Below, piece after piece: positions 8,085-16,824 of a DNA stretch of 35,692 nt. The stretch is from Candidatus Amulumruptor caecigallinarius (GTDB taxonomy: Bacteria > Bacteroidota > Bacteroidia > Bacteroidales > Muribaculaceae). The position numbers and the translations under genes are program-made. The stretch covers positions 1-35,692 of the forward strand of contig JAMPDP010000011.1 of assembly GCA_023665605.1 (NCBI GenBank). The letters run 5' to 3'. Under the pieces are notes generated by a model, which was not told the DNA's origin, did not search any database, and saw only the letters and a list, made by a program, of their open reading frames with translations. Positions within the stretch are counted from its first letter, which is position 1; each line of letters starts with the position of its first letter.

Positions 8085-8723
8085 TCAGAGAGGGTGGATA
8101 AGGCGGGCGGGGGTGCCGGCATATATGCCCGGCTCTGTGATAGAGTGTGTCACGACAGCTCCGGCACCAATCACAGTGCGGGGCGCGATGGAGATGCCCT
8201 GCAACACCACTGCGTTGCTCCCCACCATGCAAAGCTCGCCCACGGAGGCTCCGCCGTTGATGCGCGCGCCCGTGGAGATGTGGCTGTAAGCACCCACGGT
8301 TGCATCGTGGTCCACGCTGGCAGCTGTGTTGATGATGACGCTCTCGCCCAAGGTGGCCCCGGCGCACACTGTGGCGTGGTGGAGCACCACCGTGCCGCGG
8401 CCAACCGTGGCGTAGGGTGACACCCAAGCTGTCGAGGCCACCACGGTGGCCAGCCGGCCTCCCGCCTCCTCCACAAACTCATGCACCCGGCGGCGCGGAG
8501 TCATATCCTTGATGCCCCCGAAGGCAATGACAAAGTCATGGTCGGCGGCAAGGCGCGGGATATCTGCGTCAGTGGCATCGCAGATGTAGGCCCCCATCAC
8601 CGGCTTGCCCGGGTCATCGGGGAACCCGGTGATGTGGCTGATCTTCAACCCGGCACTGAGCGCCGCGTCAATCACCGAGCGACAGTGACCGCCGTTACCT
8701 ATCAAAACCAACGGACGTGACAT
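8085..8723 (-). CDS. NeuD/PglD/LegH-like sugar O- or N-acyltransferase
   Basis: Left-handed beta-helix acyltransferase of the sialic acid NeuD/PglD family, 212 aa. The N-terminal half is a small Rossmann-like fold with GNGGHCRSVID (9-19). From about residue 95 the hexapeptide repeats run to the end (VGRGTVV, LGESVI, VGAYSHIS, VGELCMVG). H139 in SVDHD aligns with the catalytic base of PglD, and H148 in YSHIS is also typical. In legionaminic acid synthesis this family (LegH) N-acetylates the 4-amino sugar made by the aminotransferase; in sialic acid clusters NeuD O-acetylates. It sits 9 bp after the dehydratase and 22 bp before the synthase, so it is part of one operon. Confidence 0.87.
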   Translation of the reverse strand: MSRPLVLIGNGGHCRSVIDAALSAGLKISHITGFPDDPGKPVMGAYICDATDADIPRLAADHDFVIAFGGIKDMTPRRRVHEFVEEAGGRLATVVASTAWVSPYATVGRGTVVLHHATVCAGATLGESVIINTAASVDHDATVGAYSHISTGARINGGASVGELCMVGSNAVVLQGISIAPRTVIGAGAVVTHSITEPGIYAGTPARLIHPL

Positions 8724-8732
8724 GCCGAAACC

Positions 8733-9725
8733 TCAACGGTTATAGATTCCGGCCTTGTACTTGGCAAGGTTGGCCGGCTGCGTGAACCACTCCACGGTAT
8801 TCCGGAGTCCCTGTCGCAGAGTGTGAGTTGGGCGCCATGAGGTGAGGGTGGTCATCAGCGTGTTGTCGCCGCATAGCCGGCGCACCTCGCTCTTAGAGGG
8901 GCGGAGCCGCTGCGGATCCACCTCAAAGGTGACATCACGCCCCATGATTTCGGCGATGGTACGCAGGGTGGTCTCCATGGTCACCTCCGTACCGGTGGCT
9001 ATGTTGATTTCGCGGCCCGTCACCTCGTCACCGGCCTCCAGCAGAGCTATGAACCCGGCGGCGGTGTCGGCCACATAGTTGAAGTCGCGGGTAGGGGAGA
9101 GGTCGCCCACCTTGATGACGTCCATGCCGGAGGCTATCTGGGTGATGATGGTGGGTATGATGGCGCGGGCACTCTGACGCGGCCCGTAGGTGTTGAAGGG
9201 GCGAGCCACTGTCACCGGCAGGTCAAAGGCGTTGTGGAAGCTCAGAGCCATGGCGTCGGCACCGATTTTTGTAGCCGAGTAGGGGCTCTGAGGCTGCCGC
9301 GGGTGCTTCTCATCAATGGGCACATACTGCGCCGTGCCATACACTTCGCTGGTGGAGGTGACTATGATGCGCTCCACGGCGGCATCTCGGGCAGCCTGGA
9401 GTATGTTGAGCGTACCCTTGATGTTGGTGTCCACGTAGCTGTCAGGTGCCACGTAACTGTATGGGATGGCAATAAGCGCAGCAAGGTGGAGCACTGCCGA
9501 GGCACCGCTGACCAGCGAGCGGCAGAAGTCCGGGTCGCGCACGTCGCCGGTGACAATCTCCAGCTCCGGCGAGCTGACATCTTCAAGCCAACCCCAGTTG
9601 TTGAAGGAGTTATATTGAGCGAGGGCACGCACCCGGTACCCCCGGGCCAGCAGCGCCTCGGTGAGGTGTGAGCCGATGAAGCCGTCAGCGCCGGTTACCA
9701 CTACCGGCTTTGTCGTGTCTGTCAT
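8733..9725 (-). CDS. LegB-like nucleotide-sugar 4,6-dehydratase (NAD-dependent SDR)
   Basis: Extended short-chain dehydrogenase acting on a nucleotide sugar. The NAD site is TGADGFIGSH (GxxGxxG at 12-18). The active site has TSTSEVYG (123-130) and the pair Y149/K153 in YSATK. The stretch ALAQYNSFNNWGWLED is characteristic of the LegB group, which makes the 4-keto-6-deoxy sugar that leads to legionaminic acid. The C-terminal part (NTYGPRQ, RDFNYVADTA) fits substrate binding in the same group. It is the first gene of the three-gene nonulosonate block. A plain epimerase is the alternative, though less likely given its neighbours. Confidence 0.85.
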   Translation of the reverse strand: MTDTTKPVVVTGADGFIGSHLTEALLARGYRVRALAQYNSFNNWGWLEDVSSPELEIVTGDVRDPDFCRSLVSGASAVLHLAALIAIPYSYVAPDSYVDTNIKGTLNILQAARDAAVERIIVTSTSEVYGTAQYVPIDEKHPRQPQSPYSATKIGADAMALSFHNAFDLPVTVARPFNTYGPRQSARAIIPTIITQIASGMDVIKVGDLSPTRDFNYVADTAAGFIALLEAGDEVTGREINIATGTEVTMETTLRTIAEIMGRDVTFEVDPQRLRPSKSEVRRLCGDNTLMTTLTSWRPTHTLRQGLRNTVEWFTQPANLAKYKAGIYNR

Positions 9726-9756
9726 AACGTGATGGTGATGTCAACCGCGAATTTAC

Positions 9757-9797
9757 GAAAATCCCCCCACACGGCCAAGCGGCCTGTGCAGGGGGAT
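9757..9797 (-). terminator. terminator of the esterase gene
   Basis: A strong hairpin (ATCCCCC with GGGGGAT at the base, GGCC-AAGC-GGCC at the tip). On the minus strand it is followed by TTTTCGTAAATT. It separates the esterase gene from the nonulosonate block downstream. Confidence 0.8.
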
Positions 9798-9865
9798 GTT
9801 GTGGGGGATGTTAGGGTTGCAGCTCTGAGGGGGCAGTGTGTGCCCCCGCTGTATTTCGGGTGTGG

Positions 9866-10885
9866 TTACTTCTTCTGCTTGAAGAGCCAGTCACGCACGG
9901 CAGTGATCTTGTAGGCGTAGTCAAACGAGTACATATGTTCGCTATCTTTGCCGTCGGCGGGAAGCACCGACCCCGGCTCAAACTGGAAGATGTTTACCGG
10001 CGCGCCCTTGGCCAGCATCGTTGCGGCCAGCTCGCTTTGGCGCTTTTCAGGCAGCTTTGCGCTCCACTGAGCGTAGGTGTACTGCACGCCGTCCTTCTCG
10101 CAAGCCTCCTCAAGGGGCTTCATGTCGGCATAGGCTTTGCCCTTGTCGCCGGCTATGAAGTAGACGAACTTGTGCTTGGCGAGCTCGGCAAATGAAGCGG
10201 TATCCCAGTGGCTGTCTACGAATATCGAGGCAGCAAACAGCTCGGGGTAGGCCACGTTGTAGTACATCGAAATCATGCCGCCCATCGACTGCCCGGTGGC
10301 ATAGAGTCGGTTGGCATCCACGTTGTTGTTCTCGACAACGCTGTTGAGCAGACGCACGGCGATGTCTACCTCGTCAGTGCGCTCGTAGGCATCATTGACG
10401 GCCACGCCGGTAAACTGCGGCACGAGCACGTAGCACGGGTTCTTGGCCTGCCACTCCTTCGTGGCCCATATCAGACCGCCGTAGCCCTGCGTGAGCGGCG
10501 CGGCATAGCTCTCGCCCGGGGTGGATGCGTCGGCTATGAACATCACCAGCGGGAGCTTGGCGCCCTTCTCGGCACCCTTGGGGGTGTAGAGGTTGTAGCG
10601 CATGGTCTTGCCGGTCGCGGCATCCTTGTAGTCAAGTTGGGCAAACTGCGGAGCCACATCCTTGATCATTGCCTGAAGGGTGGCATCAGCTGACTTGTCG
10701 ATTACCTGGCCGCCGCCTGCGGAGCCGAGCTGAGGTCCGCCGGGGTTGGCCGTCTGTTGTGCCGATGAATCGGTCGTTGCTGTCTGACGGTCGGAGGCAT
10801 GTCCGCCGCAGGCTGTTGCCGTGGCCAGCAGCATGGCCGCTGACATGGCCTTAAGCATGTTGAGAGTGGGTTTCGAGGCTTTCAT
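9866..10885 (-). CDS. alpha/beta-hydrolase lipoprotein, predicted peptidase/esterase (COG4099-like)
   Basis: Surface or periplasmic alpha/beta hydrolase. The signal peptide ends in a lipobox with Cys26 (TATACGG), followed by a Ser/Thr/Gly-rich linker to about residue 60. The core begins with YNLYTPKGAEKGAKLPLVMFIADA, similar to PHB-depolymerase and feruloyl-esterase-like predicted peptidases. The nucleophile elbow is GQSMGG with Ser200, followed by SMYYNVAYPELFAA. A later Asp in AGDKGK and a His near DSEHMYS could complete the triad. The substrate cannot be read from the sequence. It is monocistronic, with its own terminator. Confidence 0.8.
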   Translation of the reverse strand: MKASKPTLNMLKAMSAAMLLATATACGGHASDRQTATTDSSAQQTANPGGPQLGSAGGGQVIDKSADATLQAMIKDVAPQFAQLDYKDAATGKTMRYNLYTPKGAEKGAKLPLVMFIADASTPGESYAAPLTQGYGGLIWATKEWQAKNPCYVLVPQFTGVAVNDAYERTDEVDIAVRLLNSVVENNNVDANRLYATGQSMGGMISMYYNVAYPELFAASIFVDSHWDTASFAELAKHKFVYFIAGDKGKAYADMKPLEEACEKDGVQYTYAQWSAKLPEKRQSELAATMLAKGAPVNIFQFEPGSVLPADGKDSEHMYSFDYAYKITAVRDWLFKQKK

Positions 10886-11067
10886 GTCGTAAATAATTTA
10901 TAGAGTTGCTATGCCATATAAAAGCATCGGCACCCCATAATTGTTTACCCGACAGCCCTTAATGTGTGTTAAACACCCCATGACCGACCCCGCTCCCGCT
11001 ACAAAGTAACCGCATCAAATGTCTGCACTTTGCGCCTAAACGGCTATGCCGGTCCGGAACCATATTT

Positions 11068-11143
11068 GTCCTCACTTCGCTCAGACTCCGGCCGGTTGTA
11101 ACTGTGGTGAATGGTGCGTTAGCCGTCCGAGCGAAGCAAGGAC
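11068..11143. repeat. imperfect inverted repeat, arms about 22-25 bp
   Basis: The left arm at 11068-11092 (GTCCTCACTTCGCTCAGAC...) and the right arm at 11122-11143 (GCCGTCCGAGCGAAGCAAGGAC) are reverse complements with a few mismatches. It lies in the 478-bp gap between two minus-strand genes, where I see no gene. Confidence 0.6.
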
Positions 11144-11240
11144 GAAGATGGTCGAGGATGGTTGTGAGGAGATAGCTTGACTGACAATTTTCAATGATAG
11201 TTGAGAGATGGTTAAAGATAGTTTGCGATGGTTCAAGCCC
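11141..11240. repeat. second degenerate decamer array
   Basis: Units of 10 bp in register resemble GTTNNNGATG (for example GTCGAGGATG, GTTAAAGATA, GTTTGCGATG), with weaker units in the middle. It is less regular than the array at 71-200 but has the same period, and like it lies downstream of a minus-strand gene. Confidence 0.45.
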
Positions 11241-11263
11241 GGCGCAGCCGCAACGACGGAGGT
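11233..11263. repeat. 31-bp dispersed repeat, copy 1
   Basis: A 31-bp stretch containing GGCGCAGCCGCAACGACGG. It is repeated exactly at 18754-18784, next to the transposase remnant. Flanks differ. Confidence 0.8.
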
Positions 11264-11302
11264 ATCCTCTTTGAGGCGCGTTCAGGGGTGGGGAAATAGA
11301 GC

Positions 11303-11330
11303 GAGGGCGCCCCGACTTCGGAGCGCCCTC
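11303..11330 (-). terminator. hairpin downstream of the Ig-like protein gene
   Basis: An 8-bp stem GAGGGCGC/GCGCCCTC with a further partly paired tip, 34 bp after the stop codon. There is no strong T-run, so termination may be partial. Confidence 0.55.
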
Positions 11331-11363
11331 TGCTGCTGATGGGTTGATGTGTGGGTCAGGGGG

Positions 11364-12692
11364 TTAGAGCATCACCTTGACGGCCTTGTCGCCCTGACGC
11401 TTGATGAAGACGCCACCCTGAGGATTGGCAACCTTCATGCCCTGGAGGTTGTAGTACTCAACAGGAGCCTCGGCCTTCTCGGCAGCTACTGCTGAGATGG
11501 CTGCGGAACCCTCCTCTACGTAGAGAATGGGAAGTCCCTCGGTGGTAGTTTCGCTTACGTTGAACTCGCTGTACTTTGACACCCATGCGATGGTGTAGGT
11601 GTTGCGGCCAACGTTCTTGATGGTTGCCTCGCCCTCGTCTGTGAGTTCTATTGACCACAGGTAGTTGTCCTGAGGAGTAGTATAGAGCTGGAATGAAGCG
11701 TGTGTGGCATCCATGGCGAGGTAGCGGCCATAGCAGTCCATGATTGTCCAGTCATCGCCCTCCTTGGTGAAGGTGAACGCATTGGTGGTGGAAGTCTTCA
11801 GGTAACTGCCGTCAATGGTGGCATCGGTCACGTAGAGGTAGCCGAAAGAGTCAGCCTGATCGATGGGCTTGGCAACCTTGCCGGACTCGTTGACGAGGAG
11901 ATACTTGCCGTTGACCATCTCAGTGGCGAGCTCAAAGGCAGCCTGAGGCCCCATCACGGTGAGGGTGTAAGTGGCTTTGCCGGCATAGTATGTATCGGTC
12001 TCAGCAGACTCGGCGGTGATTACCGTAGAGCCGAGGCCAACGATGGTCACGGCACCTGTGGAGGCATCAACGGTGGCAACAGACTCACGTGAAGATGCGT
12101 AGGTGACGGCACCGTCGGAGACAGTGGTTGCCTTGGGGGCATCGAAGGCCTCGCCGAGAGTAACGGTGTATGCCTCCTCGGCAAACTTCAGTTCAGCACC
12201 GTTCTTGGTCGGGCCTGAAGTGCTGTAGGTGACGATGAGCTTGGTGATTTGGGCGGTTTTGTTACCAGTGGGCTGTGCAACTACTACGCTTGCAGCGGGC
12301 GTGGCGAGAGTGAACTCGTAGGTAATGCCGTTGCTGTAAGTGTCCTTAGCGTTGTCAGCGACCTTGCCTGCAACTGTCATGGTGGCGTTGTTGCTGCTTG
12401 AAGAAACGAGGCCGATTTTGGAGATAGTTCCGTCGGGAATGGCCACGGTAATTTCGCCGCCCTGATTGATGCGTAGATGGGTAGCGTTATTAGCTTTCCA
12501 GAAGCGCACTTTGCTGGCTGTGTTGACAGTGATAGTGGCGGGCTCCTGAGTCAAGACAGTATTGGCAGCTACATATGTGTTGTTGTCACATGTCTGGCCG
12601 TATGTGCTTGCGGTGAAGTCGAAAGTTACCTCGTCGGCTGAGGCTGACAGACAGGCCACGGCTGCGAAGAGACTGAGTAAAGTTTTCTTCAT
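11364..12692 (-). CDS. secreted protein with Ig-like repeat and T9SS-like tail
   Basis: Exported protein of 442 aa with no enzyme motif that I recognise. A signal peptide covers 1-19 (cleavage after SASA). Residues of about 20-155 form a beta-rich domain. A bacterial Ig-like (Big-type) domain follows at about 160-245 (VTYASSRESVATVDASTGAVTI is spread over it). Next comes a beta-rich region with GRYLAMD and NTYTIAWVS. The tail YYNLQGMKVANPQGG...GDKAVKVML resembles the C-terminal sorting-signal-like ends common on secreted proteins in Prevotella-like Bacteroidales. It is likely surface-exposed or released. The codon use looks lighter than that of its neighbours. Function unknown. Confidence 0.75.
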   Translation of the reverse strand: MKKTLLSLFAAVACLSASADEVTFDFTASTYGQTCDNNTYVAANTVLTQEPATITVNTASKVRFWKANNATHLRINQGGEITVAIPDGTISKIGLVSSSSNNATMTVAGKVADNAKDTYSNGITYEFTLATPAASVVVAQPTGNKTAQITKLIVTYSTSGPTKNGAELKFAEEAYTVTLGEAFDAPKATTVSDGAVTYASSRESVATVDASTGAVTIVGLGSTVITAESAETDTYYAGKATYTLTVMGPQAAFELATEMVNGKYLLVNESGKVAKPIDQADSFGYLYVTDATIDGSYLKTSTTNAFTFTKEGDDWTIMDCYGRYLAMDATHASFQLYTTPQDNYLWSIELTDEGEATIKNVGRNTYTIAWVSKYSEFNVSETTTEGLPILYVEEGSAAISAVAAEKAEAPVEYYNLQGMKVANPQGGVFIKRQGDKAVKVML

Positions 12693-12801
12693 GTGGATAG
12701 ATTGGTGGGGTTAATGATTGGGAAATTGATGACTTGTTGATAGTTAAAATTCTGATCTGACGGCACGAGTGGCGGCAAGCTCGCACTCCACCCGCCCGCC
12801 A

Positions 12802-12832
12802 CAAATTTAGTGACACTTTTTGACATCTACAA
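12802..12832 (-). promoter_or_regulatory. promoter of the Ig-like protein gene
   Basis: On the minus strand: TTG (12830-12832), a 20-nt spacer, then TAAATTTG (12802-12809). The leader to the start codon is about 100 nt and contains a short GC-rich hairpin. Confidence 0.7.
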
Positions 12833-12859
12833 GCACTTTTTTAGTAATTTGCATTCGCG

Positions 12860-12915
12860 CAGTTGACATGATCTCGTTTCCTCAGTTGACATGATTTCGT
12901 TTCCTCAGTTGACAT
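12860..12915. repeat. 23-bp direct repeat, about 2.4 copies
   Basis: The unit CAGTTGACATGATCTCGTTT plus three bases occurs at 12860-12882 and 12883-12905, with one difference. A third, partial copy runs to 12915. It lies just upstream of the -33 element of the Ig-like protein gene, so it could be an operator array. That role is inference. Confidence 0.8.
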
Positions 12916-12933
12916 CGAGAGACCGCTTTGTGA

Positions 12934-12953
12934 GACGGTGTTTGCACACCGTC
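12934..12953. repeat. 8-bp hairpin
   Basis: GACGGTGT and ACACCGTC flank a 4-nt loop, between the 23-bp repeats and the PFOR terminator. Confidence 0.5.
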
Positions 12954-12957
12954 ACTC

Positions 12958-12996
12958 CATATAAAGGGGGCCGCGACTGTTGGTGTCGCGGCCCCC
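12958..12996 (-). terminator. terminator of the PFOR gene
   Basis: A 12-bp GC-rich stem (GGGGGCCGCGAC at 12966-12977 with its complement at 12985-12996) and a 7-nt loop. On the minus strand it is followed by TTTATATGG. Confidence 0.85.
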
Positions 12997-13062
12997 GGTA
13001 TGCGGAGAGACCCGGTGAGGTCGGCGTGCCCGATTGGGGTGTGCTGACCTGTCAGGTCGGGG

Positions 13063-16000
13063 TTACTTTACGATGGCTTCGGGCTCGGTGCCCCAGTTGG
13101 CCTGCGAGAGGCGCTTGTAGTTGTTGTAGCGCCACTGAGCGTTGGCCTTGGCGGCGGCGAAGAGCTCGCCGGCCTCGGCGGGATACTGCTTCAGGACTGA
13201 TGCGTAGCGCACCTCGCCCTTGAGGAAGTCCTCGAACTTGTCCCAGTCAGGCTCCTTGCTGTCGAGCGAGAAGGGGTTCTGACCCTCCATCTCCAGAGCG
13301 GGGTTGTAGCGCCACAGGTGCCAGTAGCCGCATGCCACTGCCTCCTGCTCCTCCTCCTGTGCATGACCCATGCCCTTGCGGATGCCATGGTTGATACAGG
13401 GTGAGTAGGCGATGATCAGCGACGGGCCGTCATAAGCCTCTGCCTCGCGGATAGCCTTGAGGGTCTGGGCATTGTCAGCACCCATGGCCACCTGTGCCAC
13501 GTAGACGTAGCCATATGTGGTGGCAATGAGGCCAAGGTCCTTCTTGCGCACACGCTTGCCGGAGGCGGCAAACTTGGCGATGGCACCGATGGGGGTGGCC
13601 TTCGATGACTGGCCACCGGTGTTGGAGTAAACCTCGGTGTCGAGCACCAGCACGTTCACGTTCTTACCCGAGGCGAGCACGTGGTCAAGGCCGCCGAAGC
13701 CGATGTCGTAGGCGGCGCCGTCGCCGGCGATGATCCACTGTGAACGCTTGGCGATGTGACCCTTCACCTCAAGCAGACGCTTGCTCACGTCGCAGCCGCA
13801 AGCCTCGGCCATGGGCACGAGCTTCTCGGCAACCTCCTGAGTGATGGCAGCGTTGTCGCGGTTGTCAAGCCACTTCTGAGCGAGTTCCTTCATCTCGGGA
13901 GTGCAGCAGTCGCAGGCGAGCATGTCAGACATGATGGCAGAGATGCGCTCGGTCATCTTCTCCTGGGCAATCTGCATGCCGAGGCCAAACTCTGCGAAGT
14001 CCTCGAACAGTGAGTTGGCCCATGCGGGACCCTCACCCTTAGCATTGGTGGTGTAGGGGGTGGAGGGCACTGAGCCGGAGTAGATGGAGGAGCAGCCGGT
14101 GGCATTGGCTACTATCTGATGGTCGCCGAAGAGCTGGCTGACGAGCTTCACATAAGGAGTCTCGCCGCAGCCGGCGCAGGCCCCGGAGAACTCAAACAGA
14201 GGCTGGGCAAACTGTGAGTTCTTCACATTCTGCTTGATGTCTACCAGCGACTGCTTGGAGCTTACCTCCTTGACGCAGTAGTCCCACTCCTTCTGCAGCG
14301 GAAGCTGGCTCTCCAGGGGCTTCATCTCCAGAGCCTTCACGCCCTTCTTGCCGGGGCAGACGGCCACGCAGTTGTTGCAACCGAGGCAGTCGAGCTGGTC
14401 AACAGCCTGAATGAAGCGCAGACCCTTGAGTGTGGGGCCGAGAGCGGGGAGGGTGTGGTCCTCGCCGAAGGGGGCGTTGGCCATCTCCTTCTCATCGAGC
14501 AGGAACGGACGGATGCAGGCGTGGGGGCAGACGTATGCGCACTTGTTGCACTGGATACAGTTCTCCTCGATCCACTCGGGGACGAAGGCTGCCACACCGC
14601 GCTTCTCATAGGCAGCGGTGCCCTGCTCCCAGGTGCCATCCTCAAAGCCCTTGAATGAGCTGACCTTCAGCAGGTCACCATCCTGGGCGTTGATCGGGCG
14701 GACTATCTCGTTGATGAACGCGGGGTCATCATTCTTCACCGGAGCCTCATCGGGGAGGTTGACCCATGCGGGGTCTACGGGAAGCTCCTTGTACTCGCCG
14801 CCGCGGTCCACGGCCTGATAGTTCTTGTTGACCACATCCTCGCCCTTCTTGCCGTAGCTCTTGACGATGAACTTCTTCATCTGCTCGATGGCAAGGTCGG
14901 TGGGAATCACCTGGGTGATGCGGAAGAAGGCGCTCTGGAGGATGGTGTTGGTGCGGTTGCCCAGACCAATCTCCTGTGCTATCTTGGTGGCGTTGATGTA
15001 ATAGAGCTTGATGTTGTGCTTGGCCAGATACTTCTTGACGCGCACGGGGAGGTTCTTGGCAAGCTCCTCGCCCTCCCAGATGGTGTTGAGCAGGAAGGTG
15101 CCGTTGTCACGCAGACCGCGGGTCACGTCATACATATGCAGGTAAGCCTGTACATGGCATGCCACGAAGTTGGGCGTGTTCACCAGATATGTGGAGCGGA
15201 TGGGCTCGTCGCCGAAACGCAGGTGCGAGCAGGTGAAGCCGCCGCTCTTCTTGGAGTCGTAGGCAAAGTAAGCCTGGCAATACTTGTCGGTGTTGTCCCC
15301 GATGATCTTCACCGAGTTCTTGTTGGCGCCCACGGTACCGTCAGCACCCAGACCGAAGAACTTGGCCTCATAGATGGATGCGCCGCCCAGGGCCATCTCC
15401 TCCTTCGGGGGGAGTGAGGTGAAGGTCACGTCATCAACGATGCCCACGGTGAAGTGATCCTTGGGCTCGGGGAGAGCGAGGTTCTCAAACACGCCGATGA
15501 TCATGGCCGGCGTGGTGTCCTTGGAGGCCAGACCGTAGCGGCCGCCCACAATCACGGGGGCGTCAGCCTTGCCGTAGAATGCTTCCTTGACATCAAGGTA
15601 GAGGGGTTCGCCGTTGGCGCCCGGCTCCTTGGTGCGGTCAAGCACGGCGATGCGCTTCACCGTCGAGGGGATGGCGGCCATCAGGTGCTTCACTGAGAAG
15701 GGACGGTAGAGGTGAACGCTCACCAGACCCACCTTCTCGCCCTGGGCCATCATGTGGTCAATGGCCTCCTGGGCAGCCTGGGTCACAGAGCCCATGGCGA
15801 TAATCACGCGGTCGGCATCAGGCGCGCCGTAGTAGTTGAACAGACCGTACTTGCGGCCGGTGATCTTGGAAATCTCATTCATGTACTCCTCCACGATGGC
15901 CGGAACAGCCTCGTAGTAGGGGTTGCAGCTCTCGCGGTGCTGGAAGAATACGTCGCCGTTCTCAGCCATGCCGCGGGCCACAGGCTTGGAGGGGTTCAGC

Positions 16001-16626
16001 GCGCGGTCGCGGAACTCCTGCAGGGCCTCACGGTCGAGCAGCGCGGTGAGAGCCTCGCCGTCGATCTCCTCAATCTTCTGAATCTCGTGTGAGGTGCGGA
16101 AGCCGTCGAAGAAGTTCAGGAAGGGCACGCGGCTCTTGATGGTGGCAAGGTGGGCCACACCGGCCAGGTCCATAACCTCCTGCACGGAACCCTCGGCAAG
16201 CATGGCGAAGCCCGTCTGACGGCATGACATCACGTCCTGGTGGTCACCGAAGATGCTCAGAGCATGAGAAGCGATGGTGCGCGCCGACACGTGGAACACG
16301 GTCGGAAGCAGCTCACCGGCAATCTTATACATGTTGGGGATCATCAGCAGGAGACCCTGTGATGCGGTGTAAGTGGTGGTGAGGGCACCGGCCTGAAGTG
16401 AGCCGTGCACAGCGCCGGCGGCACCGCCCTCGCTCTGCATCTCCTGCACCGTCACCTTCTCGCCGAAGATGTTCTTACGGCCCGCGGCTGACCACTCATC
16501 CACGTACTCGGCCATGGTCGATGACGGGGTGATCGGGTAGATTGCCGCCACTTCCGTGAACATGTACGACACATGGGCTGCTGCCTGGTTGCCGTCACAA
16601 GTCAGGAATTTCTTCTCTTTACTCAT
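13063..16626 (-). CDS. nifJ: pyruvate:ferredoxin (flavodoxin) oxidoreductase
   Basis: Single-chain PFOR that oxidises pyruvate to acetyl-CoA and CO2 and passes electrons to ferredoxin; it is the main pyruvate exit in anaerobic Bacteroidales. The start at 16626 (MSKEKKFLTCDGNQAAA) gives 1187 aa, typical of the family. Domains in order: pyruvate-binding domain I with YPITPSSTMAE (about 33-43); domains II-III with the gamma-type region; two 4Fe-4S sites, CIQCNKCAYVCP (about 690) and CLGCNNCVAVCP (about 745); then the ThDP domain with CAGCGETPY (about 815), GDGAAYDIG (about 966) and NTGGQSSKATP. All cluster cysteines are present. It is monocistronic, with a consensus promoter and a strong terminator. 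Confidence 0.97.
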   Translation of the reverse strand: MSKEKKFLTCDGNQAAAHVSYMFTEVAAIYPITPSSTMAEYVDEWSAAGRKNIFGEKVTVQEMQSEGGAAGAVHGSLQAGALTTTYTASQGLLLMIPNMYKIAGELLPTVFHVSARTIASHALSIFGDHQDVMSCRQTGFAMLAEGSVQEVMDLAGVAHLATIKSRVPFLNFFDGFRTSHEIQKIEEIDGEALTALLDREALQEFRDRALNPSKPVARGMAENGDVFFQHRESCNPYYEAVPAIVEEYMNEISKITGRKYGLFNYYGAPDADRVIIAMGSVTQAAQEAIDHMMAQGEKVGLVSVHLYRPFSVKHLMAAIPSTVKRIAVLDRTKEPGANGEPLYLDVKEAFYGKADAPVIVGGRYGLASKDTTPAMIIGVFENLALPEPKDHFTVGIVDDVTFTSLPPKEEMALGGASIYEAKFFGLGADGTVGANKNSVKIIGDNTDKYCQAYFAYDSKKSGGFTCSHLRFGDEPIRSTYLVNTPNFVACHVQAYLHMYDVTRGLRDNGTFLLNTIWEGEELAKNLPVRVKKYLAKHNIKLYYINATKIAQEIGLGNRTNTILQSAFFRITQVIPTDLAIEQMKKFIVKSYGKKGEDVVNKNYQAVDRGGEYKELPVDPAWVNLPDEAPVKNDDPAFINEIVRPINAQDGDLLKVSSFKGFEDGTWEQGTAAYEKRGVAAFVPEWIEENCIQCNKCAYVCPHACIRPFLLDEKEMANAPFGEDHTLPALGPTLKGLRFIQAVDQLDCLGCNNCVAVCPGKKGVKALEMKPLESQLPLQKEWDYCVKEVSSKQSLVDIKQNVKNSQFAQPLFEFSGACAGCGETPYVKLVSQLFGDHQIVANATGCSSIYSGSVPSTPYTTNAKGEGPAWANSLFEDFAEFGLGMQIAQEKMTERISAIMSDMLACDCCTPEMKELAQKWLDNRDNAAITQEVAEKLVPMAEACGCDVSKRLLEVKGHIAKRSQWIIAGDGAAYDIGFGGLDHVLASGKNVNVLVLDTEVYSNTGGQSSKATPIGAIAKFAASGKRVRKKDLGLIATTYGYVYVAQVAMGADNAQTLKAIREAEAYDGPSLIIAYSPCINHGIRKGMGHAQEEEQEAVACGYWHLWRYNPALEMEGQNPFSLDSKEPDWDKFEDFLKGEVRYASVLKQYPAEAGELFAAAKANAQWRYNNYKRLSQANWGTEPEAIVK

Positions 16627-16699
16627 AAGCGTCAATGTCTATCTTATTAATTATGTTTGGCTTAAGGTTTCTCACGATAGAGCACACGTAGTGCAACCG

Positions 16700-16730
16700 C
16701 AAAGGTAACAATTTTCCACTATCCCTCAAA
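16700..16730 (-). promoter_or_regulatory. PFOR promoter
   Basis: On the minus strand: TTTG (16727-16730), a 19-nt spacer, then TACCTTTG (16700-16707). A full match to the Bacteroidetes consensus, giving a leader of about 65 nt. Confidence 0.8.
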
Positions 16731-16824
16731 ACCCATTTCACCCTGCCCAACCTGAATTTAAGAGCTTTTGTCACGAACAGGTCTACAGGAAACGGATAAT
16801 GACAAATCTCTGAATTTATTTCAT

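Noticed and set aside
13756-16092. long plus-strand open frames opposite PFOR, and similar ones opposite GH97 and the mutase genes
   Set aside because: They are antisense shadows of conserved genes with strong third-position GC bias and carry no domain of their own.
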